A stretch of DNA of 64,000 bases from Inquilinus limosus (GTDB lineage Bacteria > Pseudomonadota > Alphaproteobacteria > DSM-16000 > Inquilinaceae), in NCBI RefSeq assembly GCF_002195995.1, contig NZ_NHON01000013.1:34488-98487 (forward strand). The letters run 5' to 3'. Shown here in pieces: positions 1 through 8,895 of the stretch; the stretch's first letter is position 1; each line of letters begins with the position of its first letter. Below the pieces are notes generated by a model. It was not told where the DNA came from, made no database searches, and saw only the letters and a program-made list of their open reading frames with translations. A program made the position numbers and the translations under genes.

Positions 1-107
1 CCGTGATCCAGGGCGGCGTGATCGTCTTCGCCCTGTTCGTGGTGCTGGTGAACCTGGTGATGGACCTCGTCTACATCGTCATCGACCCGCGGATCCGGGT
101 GGCGTGA
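1..107 (+). CDS. Peptide ABC transporter permease (DppB-type), C-terminal end
   Basis: Only the last 34 codons are in the window. They encode a final membrane helix followed by the ending VYIVIDPRIRVA, which matches the DLxYxxIDPRIR tail of DppB/OppB permeases. The stop codon overlaps the ATG of the next permease (TGATG), as expected for translational coupling in a dpp/opp operon. The bulk of the gene lies to the left of the window. Confidence 0.85.
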   Translation, partial: VIQGGVIVFALFVVLVNLVMDLVYIVIDPRIRVA

Positions 108-988
108 TGGCCGCGATCCTCGACACCACTGAAATCATCGCCCCGGCCCCGAACCGGCTGGCGATCCTGGCCCGGATCGTGCTGGGCCGGCCGGCCACGA
201 TCTTCGCCGCCCTGGTCATCGCGATCTTCGTGGTCGTGGCGGTGCTGGCGCCCTGGATCGCGCCCTACAACCCGCTGGCGCAGAGCATCCTGAAGATCAA
301 CCAGGGCCCGTCATGGACGCATTGGCTGGGCACCGACCAGTTCGGCCGCGACGTGTTGTCCCGGATGATCTATGGCTCCCGCAACTCGCTGATCTTCGGC
401 CTGCTGTCGCCGGCCCTGGCGGCGATCGTGGGGACCACGCTCGGCGTCGTCGCCGGCTATTTCGGCGGCGCGGTCGACCGCGTCATCTCCCGCCTCGTCG
501 ACCTGCTGCTGGCGTTCCCGGAGCTGCTGCTGGCGATCATCATCGCCGCGGCGCTGGGCGGCGGCTTCTGGAACGTCGTCGCGGTGCTGACGGTCGCCTT
601 CGTCCCCGGCTTCGCCCGCGTCGCCCGCGCCCAGACCCTGGCGGTGAAGCAGGAGCCCTATATCGAGGCCGCGGTGGCGGTCGGGGTCAGCACCCCGGTG
701 ATCATCTTCCGCCACATCGTGCCGAACATCGCGGCGCCGATCGTCGTGCTGGTGACGCTGTGGGTGGCCTCGGCCATCCGGCTCGAAGCCTCGCTCAGCT
801 TCCTCGGGCTCGGCACCCAGCCGCCGAATCCGAGCTGGGGCAACATCATCCGCGACGGCCTCAACAACCTGTTCGGGTCGCCCTGGCCGATCATCGGCGC
901 CGGCTTCGCCATCACCTGCGTCGTCCTCGCCTTCAACCTGTTCGGCGATGCGGTGCGCGACGCCCTGGACCCGGAGACCGCCCCGTGA
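107..988 (+). CDS. dppC: Peptide ABC transporter permease (DppC-type)
   Basis: This 293-residue inner-membrane permease is the second channel subunit of an oligopeptide/dipeptide importer. An N-terminal helix (about residues 30-50) is followed by a periplasmic stretch with the family signature HWLGTDQFGRDVLSR. Five further helices follow, and an EAA-type loop (EAAVAVGVSTPVIIFRHIVP) contacts the ATPases. The end LSFLGLGTQPPNPSWG is also diagnostic. The ATG at 107 is preferred to the GTG three bases upstream because it overlaps the previous stop. The substrate cannot be inferred, because the binding-protein gene is outside the window. Confidence 0.93.
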   Translation: MAAILDTTEIIAPAPNRLAILARIVLGRPATIFAALVIAIFVVVAVLAPWIAPYNPLAQSILKINQGPSWTHWLGTDQFGRDVLSRMIYGSRNSLIFGLLSPALAAIVGTTLGVVAGYFGGAVDRVISRLVDLLLAFPELLLAIIIAAALGGGFWNVVAVLTVAFVPGFARVARAQTLAVKQEPYIEAAVAVGVSTPVIIFRHIVPNIAAPIVVLVTLWVASAIRLEASLSFLGLGTQPPNPSWGNIIRDGLNNLFGSPWPIIGAGFAITCVVLAFNLFGDAVRDALDPETAP

Positions 989-2001
989 CCGCGCCCCTGC
1001 TGAAGGTCGAGGACCTGGCCGTCGAATTCGGCCCGAAGGCGGCGCCGCTGCGGGTGGTCGACGGCGTCGGCTTCGAGATCCAGGCCGGCGGGTCGCTCGG
1101 CATCGTCGGCGAATCCGGCTCCGGCAAGTCGATGACCTCGCTGTCGATCCTGCGCCTGATCCCGGAGCCGCCGGGGCGGATCGCCCGGGGCCGCATCCTG
1201 TTCAACGGCGTCGATCTCCTCGCCCTGCCGCGGGCGAAAATGCCGGAGATCCGCGGCCGCGACATCGCCATGATCTTCCAGGAGCCGATGAGCTCGCTGA
1301 ACCCGGTCATGACCATCGGCGACCAGATCGGCGAGGCCATCCTGCTGCATGAGCATGCCAGCCGGGAGGAGCGGCGGCGCAAGACCGTCGACATGCTGCG
1401 GCTGGTCGGCATGCCCGACCCGGAGCGCCGGCTGGGCGCCTATCCGCACCAGTTCTCCGGCGGCATGCGCCAGCGGGTGATGATCGCCATGGCCATCGCC
1501 TGCAACCCGAAACTGCTGATCGCGGACGAGCCGACCACGGCGCTGGACGTCACCATCCAGGCCCAGGTGCTGGACCTGATGAAGCGGATCCGCGCCACGC
1601 TGAACACGGCGGTGCTGCTGATCTCGCACGATCTCGGCGTCATCGCCGACATCTGCGAGCGGGTGATCGTGATGTATGCCGGCCGGGTGGTCGAGGATGC
1701 CGATGTCCGCTCGATCTTCCGGCGGCCATCGCACCCCTACACCCAGGGGCTGCTGCAATCGATCCCGCGGCTCGACGACGACCGGCGGCGCCTCTACCAG
1801 ATCGCCGGATCGGTGCCGCAGGCCGGCAGCCTCGGCGCCGGCTGCCCGTTCCAGCCGCGCTGCCCGCTGCGGGTCGACCGCTGCGCGGTGGAGCGGCCGC
1901 CGATGTTCGATTTCGGCCCGCAGCACCGCGCCGCCTGCTGGGTCACGGCTGCGGCAGCCTCCGCCGCCGAGCCGGCGCCTGGCGCGAGGGCGATGCGATG
2001 A
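985..2001 (+). CDS. dppD: Peptide ABC transporter ATP-binding protein (DppD-type)
   Basis: This 338-residue ATPase starts at a GTG that overlaps the dppC stop (GTGA). It has Walker A (GESGSGKS), the Q-loop ([12 protein letters not shown]), the ABC signature (FSGGMRQRV), Walker B ([12 protein letters not shown]) and the H-loop (ISHDLG). A C-terminal oligopeptide-transporter cysteine segment ([15 protein letters not shown]) fits the Fe-S-like zone of DppD/OppD proteins. It should pair with the next ATPase to energise the importer. Confidence 0.95.
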   Translation: MTAPLLKVEDLAVEFGPKAAPLRVVDGVGFEIQAGGSLGIVGESGSGKSMTSLSILRLIPEPPGRIARGRILFNGVDLLALPRAKMPEIRGRDIAMIFQEPMSSLNPVMTIGDQIGEAILLHEHASREERRRKTVDMLRLVGMPDPERRLGAYPHQFSGGMRQRVMIAMAIACNPKLLIADEPTTALDVTIQAQVLDLMKRIRATLNTAVLLISHDLGVIADICERVIVMYAGRVVEDADVRSIFRRPSHPYTQGLLQSIPRLDDDRRRLYQIAGSVPQAGSLGAGCPFQPRCPLRVDRCAVERPPMFDFGPQHRAACWVTAAAASAAEPAPGARAMR

Positions 2002-3002
2002 CCGGCGCTGCGACCGAGACCCTGGTCCGGGCCGAGGGGCTGGCCAAGACCTTCCAGGATGGCGGCGGCCTCGGCTTCGGGCCACCGCGCCCGGCGGTGC
2101 GGGCGGTCGACGATGTGTCGCTGGAGATCCGCCGCGGCGAGACGCTGGCGCTGGTCGGCGAATCCGGCTGCGGCAAGTCCACGCTCGGCCGGCTGCTGCT
2201 GCGGCTGATCGAGCCCAGCGCCGGCCAGGTCTTCGTCGACGGTACCGAGCTGACAGGGCTGTCGCGCGGCCGGATGCGGGCGATGCGCCGGCAGGTGCAG
2301 ATGATCTTCCAGGACCCCTACGGCTCGCTCAGCCCGCGGCGCAGCGTCGCCGACATCGTCGCCGAGCCGCTGGAGGTGTTCGGCCTGGTCCGGTCGCGGA
2401 AGGAGCGTCGCGACAAGGTGGCGGAGCTGCTGCGCCAGGTCGGGCTGCCGCCCTCGACCATGGACCGCTACCCGCGCCAGTTCTCCGGCGGCCAGCGCCA
2501 GCGCATCGGCATCGCCCGGGCGATCTCGGTCGACCCGGCCTTCATCGTGGCGGACGAGCCGGTCTCGGCCCTCGACGTCTCGATCCAGGCCCAGATCGTC
2601 AACCTGCTGCAGGATTTGCAGGAGCAGAAGCGCCTGTCCTACCTGTTCATCGCCCATGACCTGGCGGTGGTGCGCCACATCGCCGACCGGGTCGCGGTGA
2701 TGTATCTCGGGCGGATCGTCGAGACCGGGCCGAAGGCGGCGGTCTACGGCGCGCCGCACCACCCCTACACCCAGGCGCTGCTGTCGGCCGCGCCGGAGCC
2801 GGACCCGGACCGGACGCAGAAGCGGATCATCCTGCAGGGCGACGTGCCCAGCCCGTCGGCCATCCCGTCCGGCTGCAGCTTCCGCACCCGCTGCCCGCTG
2901 GCGCAGGAGATCTGCGCCCGCGAACGGCCGGCCCTGGCGCCGGCCGGCGACGGCCATCTCGCGGCCTGCCATTTCGCCAAGGCCAACCCGATCCGGGGCT
3001 GA
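1998..3002 (+). CDS. dppF: Peptide ABC transporter ATP-binding protein (DppF-type)
   Basis: This is a 334-residue second ATPase, coupled to dppD by an ATGA overlap. Visible motifs are Walker A (GESGCGKST), the signature ([14 protein letters not shown]), Walker B ([12 protein letters not shown]) and the C-terminal cysteine segment ([15 protein letters not shown]). Length and motif order match OppF/DppF. It is the last gene of the operon. The next gene is on the opposite strand. Confidence 0.95.
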   Translation: MTGAATETLVRAEGLAKTFQDGGGLGFGPPRPAVRAVDDVSLEIRRGETLALVGESGCGKSTLGRLLLRLIEPSAGQVFVDGTELTGLSRGRMRAMRRQVQMIFQDPYGSLSPRRSVADIVAEPLEVFGLVRSRKERRDKVAELLRQVGLPPSTMDRYPRQFSGGQRQRIGIARAISVDPAFIVADEPVSALDVSIQAQIVNLLQDLQEQKRLSYLFIAHDLAVVRHIADRVAVMYLGRIVETGPKAAVYGAPHHPYTQALLSAAPEPDPDRTQKRIILQGDVPSPSAIPSGCSFRTRCPLAQEICARERPALAPAGDGHLAACHFAKANPIRG

Positions 3003-3101
3003 GGCGGCTGTGCGGTGACTGCGCGCCCTAAAGCGCGGAGATCCCCGGCGGTCGGTCGATGTCCGCTGTCGGGATGCCGACCCCCTGTGGCACGGCATCG
3101 G

Positions 3102-3380
3102 TCACCGGTCCCCCGCAATCCCTTCGAAGCCCTTGACCGCGGCGATCAGGACATCCCTCCGGTAGAGCGTCGCGGCTCGATAGGCCTCCTCCTCGAACTG
3201 CTCGCAGAGCTCCCAGCACAGGAGATGCGTTCGCGAGGGGCTGAGGACCCGGGCATCCTCGGTGAAGCTGCGCAGGATCTGCTGCATTTCGGGAAACCAG
3301 GCATCGCTCGGCTGTGGTGGCCGAGCGGCCAGGGCTTCGATCCGCTGCCGATACCGCCCGTAGAGTTCGCGCGCCGGCAT
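3102..3380 (-). CDS. Hypothetical protein, 92 aa
   Basis: I do not recognise this protein. The predicted product is soluble and largely helical, with many charged and aromatic residues and no signal or membrane segment. A good Shine-Dalgarno (GGGAGGAG) sits 6 bp before the ATG, and the composition is protein-like, so I take it as a real gene. It converges with the peptide transporter operon and is divergent from the XRE gene at 3561. Confidence 0.6.
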   Translation of the reverse strand: MPARELYGRYRQRIEALAARPPQPSDAWFPEMQQILRSFTEDARVLSPSRTHLLCWELCEQFEEEAYRAATLYRRDVLIAAVKGFEGIAGDR

Positions 3381-3560
3381 CTGGCACTCCTCCCGTCCCG
3401 TGGACTGCGATCCGCAGGGTCTCCGTTCGCCCGCGGTGAAGCCGAGGCGACGTCACGGCATGCTCATGCGCGGATTATCGAGAGTCCAGCTTGAAATGGC
3501 ATTATCACAGGTATATCCAGCATATATGAGTTTCTGAATCGCATAAGTGATGGTTGATAC
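3381..3560. promoter_or_regulatory. Divergent intergenic region with AT-rich core
   Basis: This 180-bp gap separates the leftward 92-aa gene from the rightward XRE/hyf cluster. The part from about 3490 to 3560 is far richer in A+T than its surroundings and ends in TTGATACATGATC at the XRE start. It probably holds the promoter of the XRE gene and possibly of the hyf operon. No clear -35/-10 pair or inverted repeat could be assigned. Confidence 0.4.
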
Positions 3561-3806
3561 ATGATCACCTCGGCCCAGCTGCGGGCGGCCCGGGCCCTGC
3601 TCGGCATGGACCAGCGCATGCTGGCCGAGCTGTCCGGTCTGTCGCTGCCGACCATCCAGCGCATGGAGGGAAGCGGCGGGGTGATCCGCGGCAATGTCGA
3701 TTCCCTGGTGAAGCTGGTCGGCGCCCTCGACTCCGCGGGGATCGAGCTGATCGGCGACGGCGCGGCCAGCCAGGGCGGCGGCCGCGGGGTCCGGCTGAAA
3801 GGATAG
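3561..3806 (+). CDS. XRE-family helix-turn-helix regulator, 81 aa
   Basis: This small DNA-binding protein carries a Cro/C1-type HTH over roughly residues 5-60. Segments LRAARALLGMDQRMLAELSG and LSLPTIQRMEGS are the recognisable helices. The ending (GIELIGDG...GVRLKG) is the usual tail of the short alphaproteobacterial XRE subfamily. It lies 13 bp upstream of hyfB on the same strand, so it may be co-transcribed and act as a local regulator. Its target is an inference from position only. Confidence 0.85.
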   Translation: MITSAQLRAARALLGMDQRMLAELSGLSLPTIQRMEGSGGVIRGNVDSLVKLVGALDSAGIELIGDGAASQGGGRGVRLKG

Positions 3807-3819
3807 CGGGGAGCGATCG

Positions 3820-5829
3820 ATGGTCGTCGGCACGGCACTCTGGTGTGTGGCGATCCTGCTCGGCCTGGCCGCCTACGCCGTCGCCGTTGGGAGGCAGGCG
3901 GCGATGCGGGTGGTCTATGCCGGATGCCTCGCCGTCTCGGTCGTGGCCGGCGCGGCCGGCCTGGTCCATCTCCTCTCCGGCGACGCCGTGGCCGAGACGA
4001 TTGCGCTGCCCCTCGGCCTGCCCTGGATCGGGGCGAGGTTCCGGGTCGATGCCCTGTCGGCGCTGTTCCTGACGATCGTCGGTCTCGGCGCCGCGGCGGC
4101 GAGCTGGTACGGCCTCGGCTACGGCCGCCACGAATCGGCGCCGCACCGCGTGCTGTCGTTCTTCCCGGCCTTCCTCGCCGGCATGACCCTGGTGATCCTC
4201 GCCGACGACGCCTTCACCTTCCTTCTGAGCTGGGAGTTCATGTCGCTGGCGTCCTGGGCGCTGGTGACGGCGCACCACCACGACGGCGAGAACCTCCGCG
4301 CCGGCTACGTCTACCTGCTGATGGCGAGCTTCGGCACCCTGGCGCTGCTCATGGCCTTCGGCCTGCTCGCCGGGGCCGAGGGCGGCTATGCCTTCGAGGC
4401 GATCCGCGCCGCCGGCCGTCCGGGGTGGGTGGCGGCAGCGGCCCTGATCCTGGTGCTGGTGGGGGCCGGATCGAAGGCCGGGCTGGCGCCGCTGCATGTC
4501 TGGCTGCCGCTGGCCCATCCGGCGGCACCGAGCCACGTCTCCGCGCTGATGAGCGGCGTCATGACCAAGGTCGCGGTCTATGCCTTCATCCGCATCGTGT
4601 TCGATCTGCTCGGCCCGCCCGACTGGTGGTGGGGGGAAGTGGTGCTCGCCATCGGCGGGCTGACCGCCGTGCTGGGCGTCCTGTCGGCGCTGATGCAGAC
4701 CGATCTGAAGCGGATCCTGGCCTACAGCACGATCGAGAACATCGGCTTCGTCTTCGTCGGCCTCGGCCTGGCCCTGGCGTTCCGGGCCAACGGCATGGAG
4801 GCGGCGGCCGCCCTGGCGCTCACCGCCGCCCTGCTGCACGGCGTCAACCACGCGGTGTTCAAGTCGCTGCTGTTCTTCGGCGCCGGCGCCGTGCTGACGG
4901 CGACCGGCGCGCGCGACCTCGAGCGCCTCGGCGGGCTGATCCACCGGATGCCGGTGACGGCGCTGGTGATGCTGGTCGGCTGCGCCGCCATCTCGGCGCT
5001 GCCGCCGTTCAACGGCTTCGTCTCCGAATGGCTGACGCTGCAGGCCATCCTGCTCAGCCCGGAGTTGCCGCAATGGGGGCTGAAGCTGATGGTCCCCGCC
5101 GTCGGCAGCCTGCTGGCGCTGGCCGCGGCGCTGGCCGCCGCCTGCTTCGTCCGGGTCTTCGGCATCGCCTTCCTCGGCCGGCCCCGTTCCGAGGAGGCCG
5201 CCAGGGCGCGGGAGGTCGATCGCTGGTCGCTCGGCGCCATGGCCGGCCTGGCCGGCCTCTGCCTCGTCCTCGGCGTCCTGCCCGGCCTGGCGATCGACGC
5301 GCTGGCGCCGGCGGTGCGCGGCCTGGTCGGGGCGGAAATGCCGCGACAGACCGCGGTCGCCTGGCTGTCGATCGTCCCGGTCGGCGAAAGCCGCAGCTCC
5401 TATAACGGCCTTCTCGTCTTCCTCTTCATCGCGGTCTCGGCCTCGCTCGCCGCCTTCGCCATCCACCGGCTGGCCTCCCGCGGCCTGCGCCGGGCGCCGG
5501 CCTGGGATTGCGGCTTCCCCGATCCCAGCCCGGCGACGCAATACAGCGCCGGCAGCTTCGCCCAGCCGGTCCGCCGTGTCTTCGGTGCGGTCGTCTTCCG
5601 GGCGCGGGAGCATGTCGAGATGCCGCCCCCCGGCGACATGAGGCCGGCCCGCCTGCGGGTCGAGGTGCGCGATCTCGTCTGGGACCTGATCTATGCCCCG
5701 ATCGCCGGCACGGTCGCGGTCCTGGCCGACCGGTTCAACCGCCTGCAGTTCCTGACCATCCGCCGCTATCTCAGCCTGGTCTTCCTCATGCTCGTGGCGC
5801 TGCTGCTGGTGCTGTCGATATGGGCGTGA
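3820..5829 (+). CDS. hyfB: Hydrogenase-4/complex I-like antiporter subunit (HyfB-type)
   Basis: This is a 669-residue multi-span protein of the Mrp/NuoL antiporter family. Proton-channel residues are in the expected contexts: a membrane glutamate in LLSWEFMSLASW, a lysine in GAGSKAGLAPLHVWLP, LKRILAYSTIENIGF, and a conserved His/Lys pair in HGVNHAVFKSLLFF. It would form a proton- or ion-translocating membrane subunit. Its start lies 13 bp after the XRE stop. It begins a tightly packed operon (hyfB-C-E-F-G-I). It overlaps hyfC by 10 bp. Confidence 0.92.
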   Translation: MVVGTALWCVAILLGLAAYAVAVGRQAAMRVVYAGCLAVSVVAGAAGLVHLLSGDAVAETIALPLGLPWIGARFRVDALSALFLTIVGLGAAAASWYGLGYGRHESAPHRVLSFFPAFLAGMTLVILADDAFTFLLSWEFMSLASWALVTAHHHDGENLRAGYVYLLMASFGTLALLMAFGLLAGAEGGYAFEAIRAAGRPGWVAAAALILVLVGAGSKAGLAPLHVWLPLAHPAAPSHVSALMSGVMTKVAVYAFIRIVFDLLGPPDWWWGEVVLAIGGLTAVLGVLSALMQTDLKRILAYSTIENIGFVFVGLGLALAFRANGMEAAAALALTAALLHGVNHAVFKSLLFFGAGAVLTATGARDLERLGGLIHRMPVTALVMLVGCAAISALPPFNGFVSEWLTLQAILLSPELPQWGLKLMVPAVGSLLALAAALAAACFVRVFGIAFLGRPRSEEAARAREVDRWSLGAMAGLAGLCLVLGVLPGLAIDALAPAVRGLVGAEMPRQTAVAWLSIVPVGESRSSYNGLLVFLFIAVSASLAAFAIHRLASRGLRRAPAWDCGFPDPSPATQYSAGSFAQPVRRVFGAVVFRAREHVEMPPPGDMRPARLRVEVRDLVWDLIYAPIAGTVAVLADRFNRLQFLTIRRYLSLVFLMLVALLLVLSIWA

Positions 5830-6776
5830 TCCTCGACCTCGCGGTGCAGGGCCTGCAGATGATGCTGGTGCTGCTGGCGGCGCCGCTCCTGACCGGCTTC
5901 GTCCGCAAGGTGAAGGCGCGGCTGCTGCGCCGCCGCGGGCCGCCGCTGCTGCAGCCCTATCGCGACCTGATCCGGCTCTTGCGCAAGGAGGTGGTGCTGG
6001 CCGGGCACGCCTCCTGGCTGTTCCGGGTGGCGCCCTACCTGATCGTCGCCGCCACCTGGGTCGCGGCGGCGCTGGTGCCGACCTTCGCCCGCGGCCTGGT
6101 GTTCAGCTGGTCGGCCGACCTGATCGCGATCATCGCGCTGCTCGGCAGTGCCCGCTTCTTCCTGGCCCTGGCCGGCATGGACATCGGCACCAGCTTCGGC
6201 GGCATCGGGTCCAGCCGCGAAGCCATGATCGCCACCCTGGCCGAGCCGGCCCTGATCATGATCGTCTTCACCCTGGCCCTGGTCGCCGGCTCCACCCAGC
6301 TGTCGACGGTCGCCGGCATGATGCTGTCGCCGGAGGTGGGGCTGAGGGTGTCGCTCGGGCTCGCGCTCGTCGCCCTGATCGCGGTCGCGATCGCCGAGAA
6401 CGCGCGGATCCCGGTCGACAACCCGGCCACCCATCTCGAGCTGACCATGGTGCACGAGGCCATGGTGCTGGAATATTCCGGCCGGCACCTGGCGGTGATC
6501 GAGCTCGCCGCGTCGCTGAAGCTGCTGCTCTACATCTCCCTGATCGCCTGCGTCTTCGCCCCCTGGGGCATGGCGCCGTCCGGCGCCGGCCCGGCCGCCT
6601 ATGCCGTGGGCATCGCCGCCTATGCCGGCAAGCTGACGGTGGGCGGCTTCGCCCTGGCCGTGTTCGAGACGGCGGTCGCCAAGATGCGCGTCTTCCGGGT
6701 GCCGAACTTCCTCGGCGCGGCGCTGATGCTCGGCCTGCTCGGCACGCTGCTCCTGTTCGTCTCGCGGAGCCTCTAG
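5820..6776 (+). CDS. hyfC: Hydrogenase-4 membrane subunit, NuoH-like (HyfC-type)
   Basis: This 318-residue membrane protein corresponds to NuoH/HycD/HyfC, which couples the soluble arm to the ion-pumping subunits. Typical segments are the first-loop GPPLLQPYRDLIRLLRKE and the acidic loop ARIPVDNPATHLELTMVHEA. The ATG at 5820 overlaps the end of hyfB by 10 bp. It gives the normal family N-terminus (MGVILDLAVQ). The longer reading frame upstream is only hyfB read in another frame. Confidence 0.92.
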   Translation: MGVILDLAVQGLQMMLVLLAAPLLTGFVRKVKARLLRRRGPPLLQPYRDLIRLLRKEVVLAGHASWLFRVAPYLIVAATWVAAALVPTFARGLVFSWSADLIAIIALLGSARFFLALAGMDIGTSFGGIGSSREAMIATLAEPALIMIVFTLALVAGSTQLSTVAGMMLSPEVGLRVSLGLALVALIAVAIAENARIPVDNPATHLELTMVHEAMVLEYSGRHLAVIELAASLKLLLYISLIACVFAPWGMAPSGAGPAAYAVGIAAYAGKLTVGGFALAVFETAVAKMRVFRVPNFLGAALMLGLLGTLLLFVSRSL

Positions 6777-7439
6777 ATGGACGGCCTGACCTTCGACGTC
6801 GCGCATCTTCTCGCCGGCGGCCTGGTTCTGGTCAGCTTCATGCTGCTGTACCAGGACCGGCTCTACGCCCTGCTGAACGTCTTCGCCATCCATGCCCTGG
6901 TGCTCTCGCTCTCGGTCGCGTGGCAGGCCTATATCCAGGACGCGCCGCATCTCTATGTCACCGCCGTGATCGCGCTGCTGTTCAAGGCGATGATCATCCC
7001 GGTGGCGCTGCACCGGATCGTCGCCCGGCTCGGCATCCACCGCGAGATCGAGCCGGTGGTCGGTATCGGTCCGACCATGCTCGCGGGGATCGGGCTCGTC
7101 GCCCTCTCGATGGTGGTCATGCTCCGGGTCACGGCGGCCGCGAACCCGCTGGCGCGCGAGGACCTGGCCTTCGCGCTCTCGGTGCTGCTGCTCGGCCTGC
7201 TGATGATGGTCACCCGGCGCAATGCCGTCAGCCAGGTGGTCGGCTTCATGTCGCTGGAGGATGGCCTGGTCCTCGCCGCCGCCGGCGCCAAGGGCATGCC
7301 GCTGGTCGTGGAGATCAGCGTCGCCTTCTCGATCCTGATCGCCTTCATCGTCATCGGCGTCTTCCTGTTCCGCATCCGCGAGCGCTTCGACACGGTGGAC
7401 GTGCAGGCGCTCGACCGCTTCCGGGGAGAGCGTCGATGA
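6777..7439 (+). CDS. hyfE: Hydrogenase-4 membrane subunit E (HyfE-type)
   Basis: This 220-residue protein consists almost entirely of hydrophobic helices and matches HyfE, whose C-terminal part is related to NuoK. NuoK-like features are the acidic residue in GFMSLEDGLVLAAAG and the closing helix. Its ATG follows the hyfC stop directly, and its own end overlaps hyfF (ATGA). It would complete the ion-conducting membrane domain. Confidence 0.9.
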   Translation: MDGLTFDVAHLLAGGLVLVSFMLLYQDRLYALLNVFAIHALVLSLSVAWQAYIQDAPHLYVTAVIALLFKAMIIPVALHRIVARLGIHREIEPVVGIGPTMLAGIGLVALSMVVMLRVTAAANPLAREDLAFALSVLLLGLLMMVTRRNAVSQVVGFMSLEDGLVLAAAGAKGMPLVVEISVAFSILIAFIVIGVFLFRIRERFDTVDVQALDRFRGERR

Positions 7440-8884
7440 CGGCCCTTGCGGTGAATCCCGTGCTCCTGGTGCTTCTGATCCCGGCCGGGGCCGCGGCACT
7501 CCTCGCGCTCCTGCCGGGCTACCGGCTCTCTGCCCGGCTGAACGTGCTGGCCAGCCTGCTCACCCTGCTGTCGGCGCTGCTGCTGTTCCTGGGCAAGCCG
7601 CAGCCCGGCCCCTATCTGCTGGTCGACGACCTCAACATCGTGTTCGTCGTGCTGAACACCTTCGTCGGCTTCACCACCAGCCTGTTCAGCGCCAGCTACA
7701 TCGCGCATGAGCTGGAGACGGGGCGGCTGACGCCCGGCCATCTGCGCTTCTACCACGCCATGTACCAGGCGATGATGTTCGGGATGAACCTGGCCCTGGT
7801 CGCCAACAACATCGGCCTGATGTGGGTGGCGGTCGAGCTGGCGACCCTGACCACCGTGCTGATGGTCGGCCTGTACCGCACGCCGGAGGCGATCGAGGCG
7901 GCCTGGAAGTACTTCATCCTCGGCAGCGTCGGCATCGCGATGGCGCTGTTCGGCACGATCCTGGTCTACATGGCGGCGCAGCCGGTCGTCGGCGAAGGTT
8001 TGGAGGCCATGGTCTGGACGGTGCTGATCGACCGCGTCGCCGCCTTCGACCCGGCGCTGCTGAACCTCGCCTTCATCTTCCTGATGCTCGGCTACGGCAC
8101 CAAGGTCGGCCTCGCGCCGCTGCATGCCTGGCTGCCCGACGCCCATGCCGAAGGCCCGACGCCGATCTCCGCCGTGCTGTCGGGGCTTCTGCTCAACGTC
8201 GCCCTCTACGCCGTGCTGCGCTTCAAGATGCTGCTGGCCGCCCATCCGGCGGCGATCGCGCCGGGGCCGCTGATGGCGGTGATGGGCCTGGCCTCGCTGC
8301 TGTTCGCCGGGCTGATGCTGTACCGGCGGCGCGACATCAAGCGGCTGTTCGCCTACAGCTCGATCGAGCATATGGGCATCATCACCTTCGCCTTCGGCAT
8401 GGGCGGCCCGCTGGCGAATTTCGCCGGCCTGCTGCACATGACGATGCACAGCCTGACCAAGTCGGCGATCTTCTTCGCCGTCGGCCATATCGCCCAGGTC
8501 AAGGGCACGCAGAAGATCACGGAGATCCGCGGCCTGACGGAAAGCCACCCCGTGCTCGGCTGGGGGCTGGTGACCGGCGTCGTCGCCATCGCCGGCCTGC
8601 CGCCGCTCGGCGTCTTCATGAGCGAGTTCCTGGTGGTCAGCTCGACCTTCGCCCGCGAGCCGCTGCTGGCGGTGCCGCTGGTCCTCGGCCTGCTTATCGC
8701 CTTCGGGGCGCTGCTGCTTCGTGTCCAGGGCCTCGCCTTCGGCGAACCGACCGGATCCTCCGCGCCGATCCAGGCTTCGACCGTGCCGATGCTCGGCCAT
8801 CTCGGGCTGGTGCTGGCCGCGGGCCTCTACCTGCCGCCGCCGCTGACCGCCTGGTTCCAGCACGTCGCGGGACTCCTGGGCTGA
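7436..8884 (+). CDS. hyfF: Hydrogenase-4 antiporter-like subunit (HyfF-type)
   Basis: This is the second antiporter-family subunit, 482 residues. Channel residues are visible in MWVAVELATLTT, GYGTKVGLAPLHAWLPDAHA and LHMTMHSLTKSAIFF, and IKRLFAYSSIEHMGI is the usual discontinuous-helix motif. With hyfB it gives two antiporter-like subunits. A HyfD homologue is absent, unlike E. coli hydrogenase-4. The start at 7436 is fixed by the ATGA overlap with hyfE. Confidence 0.92.
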   Translation: MTALAVNPVLLVLLIPAGAAALLALLPGYRLSARLNVLASLLTLLSALLLFLGKPQPGPYLLVDDLNIVFVVLNTFVGFTTSLFSASYIAHELETGRLTPGHLRFYHAMYQAMMFGMNLALVANNIGLMWVAVELATLTTVLMVGLYRTPEAIEAAWKYFILGSVGIAMALFGTILVYMAAQPVVGEGLEAMVWTVLIDRVAAFDPALLNLAFIFLMLGYGTKVGLAPLHAWLPDAHAEGPTPISAVLSGLLLNVALYAVLRFKMLLAAHPAAIAPGPLMAVMGLASLLFAGLMLYRRRDIKRLFAYSSIEHMGIITFAFGMGGPLANFAGLLHMTMHSLTKSAIFFAVGHIAQVKGTQKITEIRGLTESHPVLGWGLVTGVVAIAGLPPLGVFMSEFLVVSSTFAREPLLAVPLVLGLLIAFGALLLRVQGLAFGEPTGSSAPIQASTVPMLGHLGLVLAAGLYLPPPLTAWFQHVAGLLG

Positions 8885-8895
8885 GGAGGGGAAGG

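Noticed and set aside
3565..5613. Very long leftward reading frame (682 codons) opposite hyfB
   Set aside because: High GC content makes long antisense frames. The translation is Gln/Arg/Asp-rich and without domains, while the plus strand encodes a clear antiporter subunit.
5766..8863. Long leftward frames (577 and 636 codons) opposite hyfC-hyfF
   Set aside because: Same composition artefact. They have repetitive Arg/His/Gln sequences and cover several coupled genes on the other strand.
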